From contig NC_019751.1 in NCBI RefSeq assembly GCF_000317435.1, positions 2,480,001 through 2,544,000 on the forward strand: a stretch of DNA of 64,000 bases, read 5' to 3'. Positions 16,343 to 25,435 of this stretch are shown here, piece by piece. The translations under genes were made by a program, and so were the position numbers. The DNA is from Calothrix sp. PCC 6303 (lineage in GTDB: Bacteria; Cyanobacteriota; Cyanobacteriia; Cyanobacteriales; Nostocaceae). Numbering within the stretch: position 1 is the stretch's first letter; each line of letters starts with the position of its first letter. The notes below the pieces were generated by a model. It ran no database searches. It was not told the origin of the DNA and worked only from the letters and a program-made list of their open reading frames with translations.

Positions 16343-18256
16343 CTAATTTTTATTCACATTTCTTGTTGGTGCTAAAACTATGAGAAAATCAACTTCTTCC
16401 CGTTCTGGGTCAGCGGTAGATGTAGCACTGATACTATAAATTGAGCCGATAGCTTGTTTAAAAATACGGAAGTTTGGATCTTGAGTATATTGTGATGGTA
16501 TAAGACCATAAGCCCATGACAAAACAGATCCCATATTCAGGTAGAAATATCCTTGGTTAGGGCGAGGGAAAGATTTGGTTGCAGTGATAAAGTTGTAATT
16601 CGTGGTTAGAGAACTTTGGGGCTTGGGAACTAAATCAGCGATCGCACTCTGTCCAGTGGTCAATATAATGGTGTTATCTTCCATCCAACTATATGCCACC
16701 AAGCTTTGAGATGGCTCTCCAACTTTCAAGCTGGTGACTGCTTGTCCTTTAATATCAGTTTCGTTAACCTTTAGTTGTGAGACTTCTGTCAGTTTCTTGA
16801 TGGCTTTATCAGCACTGCTGCGGTTACTAGTTTGCAGTGCAATCCCAATACCCAAGTTAAAGTTGGGAACAAACGATTGGATAAATCCGCCTTTGGTGGG
16901 ATAGGCAAAAAGAGCATATTCCCCATCCATCCAACTCATGATATCCTTGTCGAAGTCTAAGCCGACACTGGTTTTGACAAATTTGCGGAATTCATCTAAA
17001 CCTTTCTTCAATTCTGGTCGGGTAGAAAATGCTGTGGAAATAGTTTGCCAAACAAAGTTGAGATTGCGTCCCGAAAATGAGTAGTAGGTGGTGCCAGGTA
17101 AACGTGATAAAATCGTTTCGGTTTTGTTGGTGGTTTCGATTCCATTGTCAGATTTTGGTTGCTGACGGTAAGAATTGATTTGCAACCGTAAACCCTCTGG
17201 TTGTTGAGTCACAAACCCGTTAACACTGGAGTATTCTTTGAGAGCTTCAAAGTTGAAAGATTTGTCATCAAAGGGGTTGGGAGGTAAAGGTATACCTTCT
17301 GTTTTGGGGATTTGAGTTAACAAATCATCATATATATCTTTAATTAAAGGTATAAATTCTGGGATATTTTCGTAAATCCCAAATAGGGTGGTGTTAACTT
17401 GGGGATTTTGGAGTGTGGGTTGAAAGCGGGGACTTGCTGCAAGGGTGGGAATGCCACCTTCACGCATATCGATTACCCGTTCGATGGGCTTGCTACTGTT
17501 ACCAGTTAAAACGTATCCTGGAACGGAAGCGATCGCTAAAATTCTTGACTTCTTAGCTGGTAATGGTTTCTTAATTGCTTTGGCTGCTGGCTCTTTTTTC
17601 GTGGGTGGCTTTTCCAACTGAGGTACTTCAATTTTAATTTCCGTAATCTTCACACCCTTATATTCTCTTTCTGTAGTATTTTCTTTGTTGGATGTGATTA
17701 AATCAATAAATGGCTGTACCTTTGCCATATTTTTGATGGGAACAATAATCACAGAAGTTTCTTCAAGGGTTACGGGTGTAGAACCTACCTTCGGCATGAA
17801 GGCAACTACAGCCTGTTCACCTAGCCAAGATTGAACATCTTTGACATAATCTAAGTTAGTACCTGCTGGAATAAATGTTTTAATGGCATCTTCAGCCATT
17901 TTAAACAATTGGAAGCGATTTAAATCACTCCAGGCTGATATTTTAGTACTAACTATCCCGATTAAAGGAGTATTTTCTGGTAACATCTTCGCTATTTCAG
18001 CGATGTTTCCCCCAGTGGATGGTGGTGCGGTTTCTGTTGCTTGTTCAGGGTTTACAGGGATTGATGGCTGATCGGATGTATTATTTACTGGGTTAGAATT
18101 AGTATCTTCGCTGATTTTTTTGCCAGATATCTGCGCTGAAGCTTCAGACAAATTTTTATTTGTAGTCAGTATCTTATTTAACTCTGCTGCACTTGCTGGT
18201 GAACAGAGTAAAAAACTCATAGTTACTGCTGTTCCCGCTTTGATAAAGAATTTCAT
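16343..18256 (-). CDS. DUF3352-family exported protein
   Basis: 637 residues with an N-terminal signal peptide (KFFIKAGTAVTMSFLLCSPA, then SAA), a Pro/Thr-rich linker, and a long domain matching DUF3352 as found in cyanobacteria: MLPENTPLIGIVST, SWLGEQAVVAFMP, FDKDIMSWMDGEYALFAYP and GYFYLNMGSVLSWAYGLIP. Residues about 225-250 form a Lys/Pro-rich insertion. Function is unknown; probably periplasmic or thylakoid-lumen facing. ATG 18256 is preferred; GTG 18265 would add three residues. Confidence 0.78.
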   Translation of the reverse strand: MKFFIKAGTAVTMSFLLCSPASAAELNKILTTNKNLSEASAQISGKKISEDTNSNPVNNTSDQPSIPVNPEQATETAPPSTGGNIAEIAKMLPENTPLIGIVSTKISAWSDLNRFQLFKMAEDAIKTFIPAGTNLDYVKDVQSWLGEQAVVAFMPKVGSTPVTLEETSVIIVPIKNMAKVQPFIDLITSNKENTTEREYKGVKITEIKIEVPQLEKPPTKKEPAAKAIKKPLPAKKSRILAIASVPGYVLTGNSSKPIERVIDMREGGIPTLAASPRFQPTLQNPQVNTTLFGIYENIPEFIPLIKDIYDDLLTQIPKTEGIPLPPNPFDDKSFNFEALKEYSSVNGFVTQQPEGLRLQINSYRQQPKSDNGIETTNKTETILSRLPGTTYYSFSGRNLNFVWQTISTAFSTRPELKKGLDEFRKFVKTSVGLDFDKDIMSWMDGEYALFAYPTKGGFIQSFVPNFNLGIGIALQTSNRSSADKAIKKLTEVSQLKVNETDIKGQAVTSLKVGEPSQSLVAYSWMEDNTIILTTGQSAIADLVPKPQSSLTTNYNFITATKSFPRPNQGYFYLNMGSVLSWAYGLIPSQYTQDPNFRIFKQAIGSIYSISATSTADPEREEVDFLIVLAPTRNVNKN

Positions 18257-18555
18257 TCTGTCCACCGCTAGTTAGTTATGTATCTCTTTTTCTTCCTAAC
18301 ATAAGAAAACATCAAACACCCCTAGTGATATCTCGTAAGATGTCAGGTATGCGTGATTTCTAGTCAAGAATTAACTGTTGATTTAACCCAAATACCAATT
18401 TAAAGATACATAACCAAAATACCAGATTCCGAATTACCATTACCATCTAAAAAAACTTCCATAATTACCCTTAAGGGTACCCGTTAGAATCCGGAATTGT
18501 ACTGAAATTTGTTGTTGATTTTCTCTAGAACAATAAAAATATAGAGAAAATCCTC

Positions 18556-20163
18556 ATGTTAGACCTACAAGCAGTTAATAATTCCAATATTCGTAACTAT
18601 GATATCATTACTTTTGGCGATGAGTTACCTGGTATTTTCGCTTTAGTTTGTGCGGCGAGGGAATATTACCGTCGCACAAATAAGTATCCTCGTTCCCTAT
18701 TACTATTTAAAGGGAATTCTCAGTTAGGTATTGGTGGTCATTTAGTGCGAGGTGCTTTGTCTTACCTTGACCGCTCAGTAGTTCCTGCTGATATCCGAAA
18801 GCTTCATAAAATCGGCATTTATGGTGAATCATCGAAAATTTATCAGGAATTTTTAACCAAAGCTGAAGTTACTCAAGTTGCCTTAGATACCCGCAAAGCA
18901 GATGCAGTTTTACGGGGGATGTTGAAGGAAGTAAAAGCAGATATTTTAAGCAATATTGAAATTGAATCTGTGACTAAATCTGGTTCCAAAATCACAGCAA
19001 TTCGTCTCACCAAAGGCGAAATTTACACAGCCAAGCAATTTATTGATGCTACAATTAATGCCGAGTTAGCTCAATTCAGTGGAGCGAAAAAACTCAAGGG
19101 ATTTGAAACATTTGGTTTACCAAGTTCGGAACTTTCAGTCACACTCACCTTTGAAACTCAAGGATTGACAGTGGAAAAGCTGAAAGACTTGGAAATGCAA
19201 TATATGCAGCGATTAGCTAACCCTAATGATGCAGTTGCCCAAAACTGGATGAAAGTTGCTGCGGGTGGGGATAGCGAGCGTTTTTCCCAACTTCGAGAAG
19301 CATTTAGCAAAAATCAGCATGACCTCAGTAAAATTGCGATGTATGCAGGTAGCGATTATATTGATGTTCGCAGTTACGCTTTATCCATCGTCTACCATGG
19401 TTTCCGAGGTACAGCTTTATCTTTAGATCAAAGTCGCGCTCTTTTAGATAAGGCAAATATTGCCATATTGGAGAACGGGAGAATGTCTTGGAATGCACTT
19501 CTATTCGATGTTTCGGCTGATGAAGCCGAGAATTTAGCCCGTGGTAATGCGAAACCCACAGCCGCGATGTTAGAGGAGATGCAACATCTCATCAAGTGGT
19601 TTAAAAGCTTAGGTGCTACCACTGTCACACCTGCACCAGAATTATACATTCGTCATGCCGGAAACATCACAGGAGTAATTGACCCCCTCACAGGTACTGA
19701 AATGCTTCAAGGTGGTGTATCTCCCCAAGAAGCAATTGGTACTTTTGGCTACCACTTTGATGTCCGAGGTGGAATTGCAGGGCTTGGTACCAGGGCAACT
19801 GAGAAAGGCATGGGAAATCTGTTGTTCTTTCAATTACCAGTACCCCTATTTAATGTCGGGATTCAACACACATTATTGCGAAATATCGACAACTTAGCCG
19901 TAATTAGTCCTGCATCCGGATTTGAAGGTTATGCTTGTTCGGCAGGAAGAATTGTGGAGTTTAACTGTGCAGTTGCCCAAGGAATCGGGATTGCAGTAGT
20001 GACTTCTATTTTAAGCGATCGCGCTCTCAATGAAATCTCTAATTTGGAAGTTCGCAATATTTTAGCAAGTACTGGCAGTTTACCAAAAATCTACGGTCAA
20101 TCCCATCCAAAACAGGATGACATAGCACAGCTAGATAGATTTGAAAATGGCATGTCAGCATAA
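18556..20163 (+). CDS. FAD-dependent oxidoreductase (FAD_oxidored type)
   Basis: A 535-residue protein resembling the FAD_oxidored (PF12831) group. The N-terminal Rossmann strand DIITFGDELPGIFALVCAAR has a degenerate dinucleotide motif in place of GxGxxG. LGIGGHLVRGALSYLD, ADAVLRGMLKEVKADIL and AKQFIDATINAELAQFSG match the expected substrate/FAD regions, and the C-terminus has NLAVISPASGFEGYACSAGRI. The altered dinucleotide motif makes FAD binding and activity uncertain. ATG start at 18556, 290 bases from the divergent DUF3352 gene. Substrate unknown. Confidence 0.7.
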   Translation: MLDLQAVNNSNIRNYDIITFGDELPGIFALVCAAREYYRRTNKYPRSLLLFKGNSQLGIGGHLVRGALSYLDRSVVPADIRKLHKIGIYGESSKIYQEFLTKAEVTQVALDTRKADAVLRGMLKEVKADILSNIEIESVTKSGSKITAIRLTKGEIYTAKQFIDATINAELAQFSGAKKLKGFETFGLPSSELSVTLTFETQGLTVEKLKDLEMQYMQRLANPNDAVAQNWMKVAAGGDSERFSQLREAFSKNQHDLSKIAMYAGSDYIDVRSYALSIVYHGFRGTALSLDQSRALLDKANIAILENGRMSWNALLFDVSADEAENLARGNAKPTAAMLEEMQHLIKWFKSLGATTVTPAPELYIRHAGNITGVIDPLTGTEMLQGGVSPQEAIGTFGYHFDVRGGIAGLGTRATEKGMGNLLFFQLPVPLFNVGIQHTLLRNIDNLAVISPASGFEGYACSAGRIVEFNCAVAQGIGIAVVTSILSDRALNEISNLEVRNILASTGSLPKIYGQSHPKQDDIAQLDRFENGMSA

Positions 20164-20171
20164 TTATGATG

Positions 20172-20199
20172 TGGAGACGCGATATATCGCATCTCTACA
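20172..20199. repeat. GTAGAGAC-family hairpin
   Basis: GTGGAGACGCGATATATCGC then ATCTCTAC: an almost perfect palindrome after the oxidoreductase stop. Same family as hairpins at 4122 and 42103, with a half-copy near 27575; probably serves as terminator. Confidence 0.6.
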
Positions 20200-20202
20200 T
20201 TT

Positions 20203-20297
20203 AGGGACTTCCAATTTAAAAAATCCTCATGTGGTGCGGGCTTCTAGCCTGTTCCACCAGTGCACCTATTGGGAAATTATTTTGTTGGAATTCCCTT
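20203..20297. mobile_element. MITE-like element, short copy
   Basis: Bounded by AGGGACTTCC (20203-20212) and GGAATTCCCT (20287-20296), imperfect inverted ends. The interior (TTTAAAAAATCCTCATGTGG) resembles the start of the element at 47857-48038. No coding capacity. It ends three bases before the M48 protease stop codon. Confidence 0.5.
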
Positions 20298-20299
20298 AT

Positions 20300-22033
20300 T
20301 TAATTTTCTTTTTTCTCTTCTGGACATTTCGTCGCGTCTTCCTTACATTCCTTTGCTTTTTCCAGTATCACCTTAACTTTCTCCCGAATTTCTTGGTGTT
20401 TGGCAACACCTTCGTAAGCATAGCGGTTGTAACCATTGCGGGATATTGTTTCCTCCAAATAGCTAACTCTTTCATTACCTCCAGGGTGCGATGATACCCA
20501 GGTTGGGGGTGAATTTTTTTGCTCTTTTTTGAGAGTTGCCATCAGGTTTCGCAATCCATCGGCTGCATATCCAGATGTGACAAGAATACGGGTGCCTAAC
20601 ATATCTGCTTGACGTTCCATGTCCCGGCTATAACTAAGCCCAAATAGCTGTCCCACCGTACCACCTAATGGTAAATACTGAGTCACATTAGAAATTAAAT
20701 TACCTTGAGTCACAAGTTGAAAACCATGGGAAAGCACTACATGGGACAATTCATGACCAATCAAACCAGCCAATTCAGCCTCTGATTTGGTTTTAGCGAT
20801 CGCGCCAGCGTTCAAAAAGACTTTACCACCTGGGAGGGCAAAAGCGTTTAAATCGGGTTCGGGAATGACGAAAAATTCATATTTGAATTCATCACGTCCA
20901 GCAACCTTAGCTAATTTCTGCCCAATATCATTAACATAGGTATTAACTGTTTCATCTTTCACCAAATCAAGCTGCTTTTTCGCTTGCTTTGCCACCGACT
21001 CACCAATCGATTGTTCACCTTGGAATAAGAGTATTGTAGAATCGAGGGCGGAAAAAGGTCCTAACAAACTACCCGTCACCGCATATCCTAAAGCACCCGT
21101 GAGGATATTAGCGATCGCATTCCCGCGAATCTCCCCTCTAATGTATGATTTATATTGTTTGAGGTGTTTATCGGCTAACTGCGTAAATTCTGGTGCTAAG
21201 GAATTATTAGGATTCAAAATCGCATATTGCCTAGCTGCCAAAGAAGCTTCCATCCACTTTTTCGCATCCGCTAAAGCATCTACACGCGCTTTCACTAAAT
21301 CAGGCTGATTGGGATATAAAGATGCAGCCCTTTCTAAGACTTGGAGTGACTTCTTCTCATCCCCATATTTTTTCAACTCCTCAGCATATCTTATATGACC
21401 GGGGATAAATTGTGGTACCTGCTGCACCAGTAAATCCAAAGGAACTAAAGTGCGAGTTTGTAACTTCTTAGCAATTCCCGCTTCCGCTTCTCGCCAATAT
21501 ACCTTACCTGCTGGTGTCAACTGTTCAGCATCAGTAATTGCAGGTTGACGCGGTTCATCTTTAGTAGATGTCTGCGAAAAAGGTTCCTTTGCTTCCCGGT
21601 AAAGCTTCTCAGCTTCTGCGAGATTTCCTGCCAAATATAGTTTATCCGCTTCAATTAACTTTTGCTGACGAGCTAATTCCTCCGGAGTTGGTGCAGCTTC
21701 CTCTACTTTCTCTTGGGGTTTTTTCTTAGCTTCATCTTCAGATTCCGGTTTTTTAACTTCCTCAGGAATTTGCTGCTGTGAAGGACTTTTAGAATTATCT
21801 TTAGTTGTAGTAACTTGATCTAAAACTGGTGGTGCAAATAAATAATCGAAATCATCTGATATTGTACCTCCTTGATTGGGAACAGAATTCAGTGATTCCT
21901 CAGTCACAGGAAAAATCACAGGTTCCTTCGCAGGAGTAATTAAAGGTTGTGTCAAAATCACAGATATAGAAGTTCCCACCGAGAGTAATACCCAGTTAAA
22001 GGAAAGAAACAGTGACTTCCATCTACGTTTCAT
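20300..22033 (-). CDS. M48-family zinc metalloprotease
   Basis: 577 residues: an N-terminal export segment (SLFLSFNWVLLSVGTSISVIL), a charged Pro/Lys/Glu-rich region (about 75-135), helical repeats like TPRs (about 120-290), then an M48 peptidase domain. The zinc site is HELSH near residue 425, with the third ligand Glu in the SRDMERQADMLG helix. LNAFALPGGKVFLNAGAI is also typical. Related to BepA/LoiP-type periplasmic proteases that check outer-membrane protein assembly. ATG start at 22033. Confidence 0.87.
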   Translation of the reverse strand: MKRRWKSLFLSFNWVLLSVGTSISVILTQPLITPAKEPVIFPVTEESLNSVPNQGGTISDDFDYLFAPPVLDQVTTTKDNSKSPSQQQIPEEVKKPESEDEAKKKPQEKVEEAAPTPEELARQQKLIEADKLYLAGNLAEAEKLYREAKEPFSQTSTKDEPRQPAITDAEQLTPAGKVYWREAEAGIAKKLQTRTLVPLDLLVQQVPQFIPGHIRYAEELKKYGDEKKSLQVLERAASLYPNQPDLVKARVDALADAKKWMEASLAARQYAILNPNNSLAPEFTQLADKHLKQYKSYIRGEIRGNAIANILTGALGYAVTGSLLGPFSALDSTILLFQGEQSIGESVAKQAKKQLDLVKDETVNTYVNDIGQKLAKVAGRDEFKYEFFVIPEPDLNAFALPGGKVFLNAGAIAKTKSEAELAGLIGHELSHVVLSHGFQLVTQGNLISNVTQYLPLGGTVGQLFGLSYSRDMERQADMLGTRILVTSGYAADGLRNLMATLKKEQKNSPPTWVSSHPGGNERVSYLEETISRNGYNRYAYEGVAKHQEIREKVKVILEKAKECKEDATKCPEEKKEN

Positions 22034-22128
22034 AATTAAGGGTTGATTTTTTAAAATAGGCTCTTTTCTACACTGTATGCTTAGAAACAGAATCGAGATG
22101 CACTCACCACGAAAACTTCACTAAATTC

Positions 22129-23415
22129 ATGAATCAACTAGACATTCTTATCCTTTCCAATGGTCCCGGTGAAGTTGCCACATGGGTGCGTCCCGTTGTC
22201 AAGGTGCTACGACAAAAACTTGGAAACGATACATCCCAAGTCCGTATATCAGTAATTCTCTCACCCTGTCCCAATGCCAGCGGCAAAGAAGCAGATATTC
22301 TTAATTCTTACCCAGAAGTGGATCGAGTGCAAGCCGCTACAGACTTCTTTCCCTTTCTCCTGTGGGGAAAAACCAGAGAAAACTGGGATTGGAGAAACAA
22401 AGGAATCGTCATCTTTTTGGGAGGAGATCAATTTTTCCCCGTCATCATTGGTAAAAGACTGGGATACAAAACCATTATCTACGCCGAATGGGATGCAAGG
22501 TGGCATAATCTCATTGATCGATTTGCCGTCATGAAACCCGAAACCATGGCAAAAGTTGCACCAAAATACAAAGATAAATTTACCGTAGTTGGCGACCTCA
22601 TTTCCGAAACAGCAACATTTATCCCAGAATCCAACATTGCAAACCAAACAGAAACCCTAATTGGCATCCTTCCCGGATCAAAACCAGCCAAACTAGCTCA
22701 AGGTGTACCATTAACATTAGCGATCGCGCAACACATCCACACCCACAAACCCGAAATAAAATTCATCATCCCCGTAGCACCAACCCTCAACTTCGAGACA
22801 CTACTAAATTTCGCCAATCCCGAAACAAACCCCATCGCTAACTACTTTGGATTTCAAGGTGCAACCCTAATTCAGCACCTCGAAGGATACAACTACCCAG
22901 TACTCAAAACCACCACAGGCTTAATAGTTCAACTTTATACCCCAAGTCCCGCCTACGACATACTTTCACAAACCAGTATTTGCCTCACCACCGTTGGGGC
23001 AAACACCGCAGAACTCGGTTCCCTTGCCATTCCCATGGTAGTCCTTCTGCCCACCCAACAACTCGACGCAATGCGTTCTTGGGACGGCATACTCGGTATC
23101 CTTGCTAACCTACCAGGAATAGGTACCAACTTCGCCAAACTCATCAACTGGTGGTTTTTGCGTCGTCGAGGCTTACTAGCATGGCCCAACATCTGGGCAC
23201 AACAAGAAATAGTACCCGAACTCATCGGTAAACTCAACCCCCACCAAGTGGGAGAACAAGTCCTCGACTACCTCAACAACCCCGAAAAACTCGAAAAAAT
23301 GCGCCAACAGCTGCGTCAAATTAGAGGAGAAACAGGTGCAGCAGAGAAACTAGTCAACATCGTCCAACAAGAAATTGCCAACACCCAAAACCTCTCAAAA
23401 ACCGACTCCGCGTAA
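22129..23415 (+). CDS. LpxB-like glycosyltransferase (lipid-A-disaccharide synthase related)
   Basis: 428 residues with the GT-B features of the cyanobacterial LpxB-related family: NGPGEVATWVRPVVK at the N-terminus, GGDQFFPVIIGKRLGYKTIIYAEW in the middle, IGILPGSKPAKLAQGVPLTLAIA, and GANTAELGSLAIPMVVLLPTQQ near the donor-sugar site (each shown only as recognised motif). Cyanobacteria generally lack canonical lipid A genes, so the true product is uncertain and the classic lpxB name is not applied. Third codon positions are richer in C than in neighbours. A decayed piece of a second copy lies at 23945-24075. Confidence 0.75.
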   Translation: MNQLDILILSNGPGEVATWVRPVVKVLRQKLGNDTSQVRISVILSPCPNASGKEADILNSYPEVDRVQAATDFFPFLLWGKTRENWDWRNKGIVIFLGGDQFFPVIIGKRLGYKTIIYAEWDARWHNLIDRFAVMKPETMAKVAPKYKDKFTVVGDLISETATFIPESNIANQTETLIGILPGSKPAKLAQGVPLTLAIAQHIHTHKPEIKFIIPVAPTLNFETLLNFANPETNPIANYFGFQGATLIQHLEGYNYPVLKTTTGLIVQLYTPSPAYDILSQTSICLTTVGANTAELGSLAIPMVVLLPTQQLDAMRSWDGILGILANLPGIGTNFAKLINWWFLRRRGLLAWPNIWAQQEIVPELIGKLNPHQVGEQVLDYLNNPEKLEKMRQQLRQIRGETGAAEKLVNIVQQEIANTQNLSKTDSA

Positions 23416-23501
23416 CTCTGCGCTTACCTCCGCGCCCCACCCTGCGGGAAGCCGCAAAAGCGTCTACTGCGTTAAAACTCTTTCTTTCTCTCCTCTTCCT
23501 C

Positions 23502-23894
23502 TCATTCCTCCTCAGACGACTGTCCATCCCGCCTACCCAACTCATACACCCCACAACCCATACAAGCCAGAATCCCCATACTAATCGCCCAACTCCGACC
23601 CAAACTCAACTCCACACCCCAGTTACAAAAAGCACCAAAAAGAATAAAAGGGACAATACTCAAAAGTGAAGCATAGAAAGCATTCTGAGATTCCCTCGCC
23701 TTCCGAGTCCTCTCAAACTCATCCTTACTAGTATAAAGAAAACCCTCAGCAAAATTAAACCAGCGATTCAGCAAATTAGTCACCTGATCACTCGCAGGCG
23801 AAAAAGCCAAATATGAAGCTAAAGACCACAAACTCGAACCAGCGATCGCAACCGTATCAACTTCAAAACTGAAAGGCAAAATTTCCGTTAACAT
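23502..23894 (-). CDS. Small membrane protein, unknown
   Basis: 130 residues with hydrophobic segments near residues 10-30 and two more near the C-terminus (SLLSIVPFILFGAFCNWGV and SWAISMGILACMGCGVYEL), separated by a charged segment with YTSKDEFERTRKARESQN. ATG 23894 is preferred to TTG 23912. It converges with the LpxB-like gene. I do not recognise the family; the pattern suggests an inner-membrane protein. Confidence 0.55.
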   Translation of the reverse strand: MLTEILPFSFEVDTVAIAGSSLWSLASYLAFSPASDQVTNLLNRWFNFAEGFLYTSKDEFERTRKARESQNAFYASLLSIVPFILFGAFCNWGVELSLGRSWAISMGILACMGCGVYELGRRDGQSSEEE

Positions 23895-23944
23895 AACTTC
23901 GACATTGAGCAAAGAATATTATCAAATTGTAAAGTCAAAGTTAA

Positions 23945-24075
23945 CAGTATTTCGGCTCACCCATATAATATTGGCTAACTTTTGGGATACCAAATACCCA
24001 GCTTTGAAAACCACCACAAGCGGGAGAGTGTAGCTTTATACCCCAAGTTCCGCCTACGAGCCACTTCATCAAAGT
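23945..24075 (+). pseudogene. Decayed fragment of the LpxB-like gene
   Basis: The stretch 23996-24075 aligns base by base with 22895-22985 of the LpxB-like gene: ACCCAG, AAAACCACCACA, CTTTATACCCCAAGT and CCGCCTACGA are shared in order and spacing. A weaker match (GCTAAC, TTTGG, AT..CA) continues upstream with a gap. No open frame remains. It looks like a truncated duplicate. Confidence 0.65.
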
Positions 24076-24102
24076 ATATTTACTTAGATTCAATCCAAAT
24101 TA

Positions 24103-24687
24103 TTAACCACGATTTTTCTCCAACAGCAACATCATCATCAAGCTTAATAGAACTTGTGTTTCTTCCTGTTCGCTTAATTTATCCATCGCTTTGATACTAA
24201 ACTGCCGTGAAAAAAACGAAGGGATTTTTTCTAACCGCATCACAACCGAAGAATCACTGCGGCTAACTAAATATGTAGGATTAAACACAAATCCACTTAA
24301 CATCCCAACAACTGGAATTTCTTGAAACAGTGCATCAGCGATTTTTACCCAAGGATTTTTCTCTTGAATCGTAAAATTGATATTTTCACCGTCAAATACA
24401 TCATAACGCGCTCGCCACAACGATTTTAATCCCTGCCGTTTGACTGCACCAATCGAAATCCCATTTTCGTTTGTAAAATCGTAACGTGCCGAAAAATCAA
24501 TAACCCGATCAGCCTTAATATAGTATAAAGGGCGAGTACGCTCCGCATCAGCGAAAACAGTAATTGCTTCTTTAAGCTTGAAAAGCTTTTGTTTGACGTA
24601 AAAAAGTAAATTACCTTGAGTATCGACGATGGAGATTTGGGGAGAAAAAGCCCAAAATTTAAAGGTTAGTTGGAGAGGATACTGCAT
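24103..24687 (-). CDS. LURP-one / scramblase-like protein
   Basis: 194 residues resembling the LURP-one-related (tubby-like beta barrel) family. Its markers are MQYPLQLTFKFWAFSPQISI, NLLFYVKQKLFKLKEAITVFAD, YDVFDGENINFTIQEKNPW and a C-terminal hydrophobic stretch. Related proteins bind membranes or phospholipids; the bacterial role is unknown. ATG start at 24687. It is followed on the same strand by no gene until the stop, and preceded by another small membrane protein gene 86 bases upstream, so the two could be co-transcribed. Confidence 0.72.
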   Translation of the reverse strand: MQYPLQLTFKFWAFSPQISIVDTQGNLLFYVKQKLFKLKEAITVFADAERTRPLYYIKADRVIDFSARYDFTNENGISIGAVKRQGLKSLWRARYDVFDGENINFTIQEKNPWVKIADALFQEIPVVGMLSGFVFNPTYLVSRSDSSVVMRLEKIPSFFSRQFSIKAMDKLSEQEETQVLLSLMMMLLLEKNRG

Positions 24688-24772
24688 ATTTATAGGGAAC
24701 CATGAAAAATCTACTTCGTATTATTCCCATTCATTTACTCTAACTAACGTTAAACTGAGCAAAGTTAAAATT

Positions 24773-25240
24773 TTAAAATGACTTGTTAGAGTTTTTTTGA
24801 ACTGGACGCATTGCTTCCCTACCCAACACAAACATTCCCGCAACTCCAAGATTCACAAACCAGACATATTCATACCAATAGTGATAGATTTGTTCAGATG
24901 CGCTCATCTCTGGATGCAAAGCCTGAAGATAAAGTAACAATATAACCAGCATCAATGCTCCAAAACCCACAAAACTTAAACCAACGTGAATTCGAGCAGT
25001 TCGCAAATCAAAATCTGTAATTTCATCCAGATCAATTTTTGCTAGATTTTCCAAAGTATCTTCAGCGATTAAAGACGCTTGATCTAAACCTTGACTTAAG
25101 TTTGCTGGTAAAATTGGTGCAAGTACAGAAACCGTTGGACGACGTAATAACGCTTCCGTCTCTCTGAGCAGTTCTAATGGTTTGCGATTGAGAAAATATT
25201 TACCAGAATTTTTAGTTGCGTCTTGAGGTTCAACATCCAT
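24773..25240 (-). CDS. Two-helix membrane protein, unknown
   Basis: 155 residues. A soluble N-terminal part (SGKYFLNRKPLELLRETEAL, DEITDFDLRTARIHVG) is followed by two transmembrane helices, VGFGALMLVILLLYLQAL and YVWFVNLGVAGMFVLG, with the C-terminus basic. I do not recognise the family. ATG start at 25240. Same orientation as the LURP-one-like gene downstream. Confidence 0.6.
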   Translation of the reverse strand: MDVEPQDATKNSGKYFLNRKPLELLRETEALLRRPTVSVLAPILPANLSQGLDQASLIAEDTLENLAKIDLDEITDFDLRTARIHVGLSFVGFGALMLVILLLYLQALHPEMSASEQIYHYWYEYVWFVNLGVAGMFVLGREAMRPVQKNSNKSF

Positions 25241-25338
25241 ATGCTCTCTGGAATGGTGATCACGAGTTTGATTATTTATAGTTTAAAGCCAAAAGATGAA
25301 ATATGGTAACTAGTCATCATGATCTAACCGAAGAATGG

Positions 25339-25383
25339 CTTTACATCCCCTGCTTCAACGTTTCGTAGGCAGAGGATGTAAAG
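25339..25383. terminator. Hairpin between two minus-strand genes
   Basis: CTTTACATCC (25339-25348) pairs with GGATGTAAAG (25374-25383), with extra inner CTGC/GCAG pairing. It lies about 50 bases after the S9 peptidase stop and may terminate it. Confidence 0.5.
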
Positions 25384-25435
25384 GGATTCGATAAAACACG
25401 TTCCTTTATAGCTAGCATCAAGGTCAACTTAGCTT

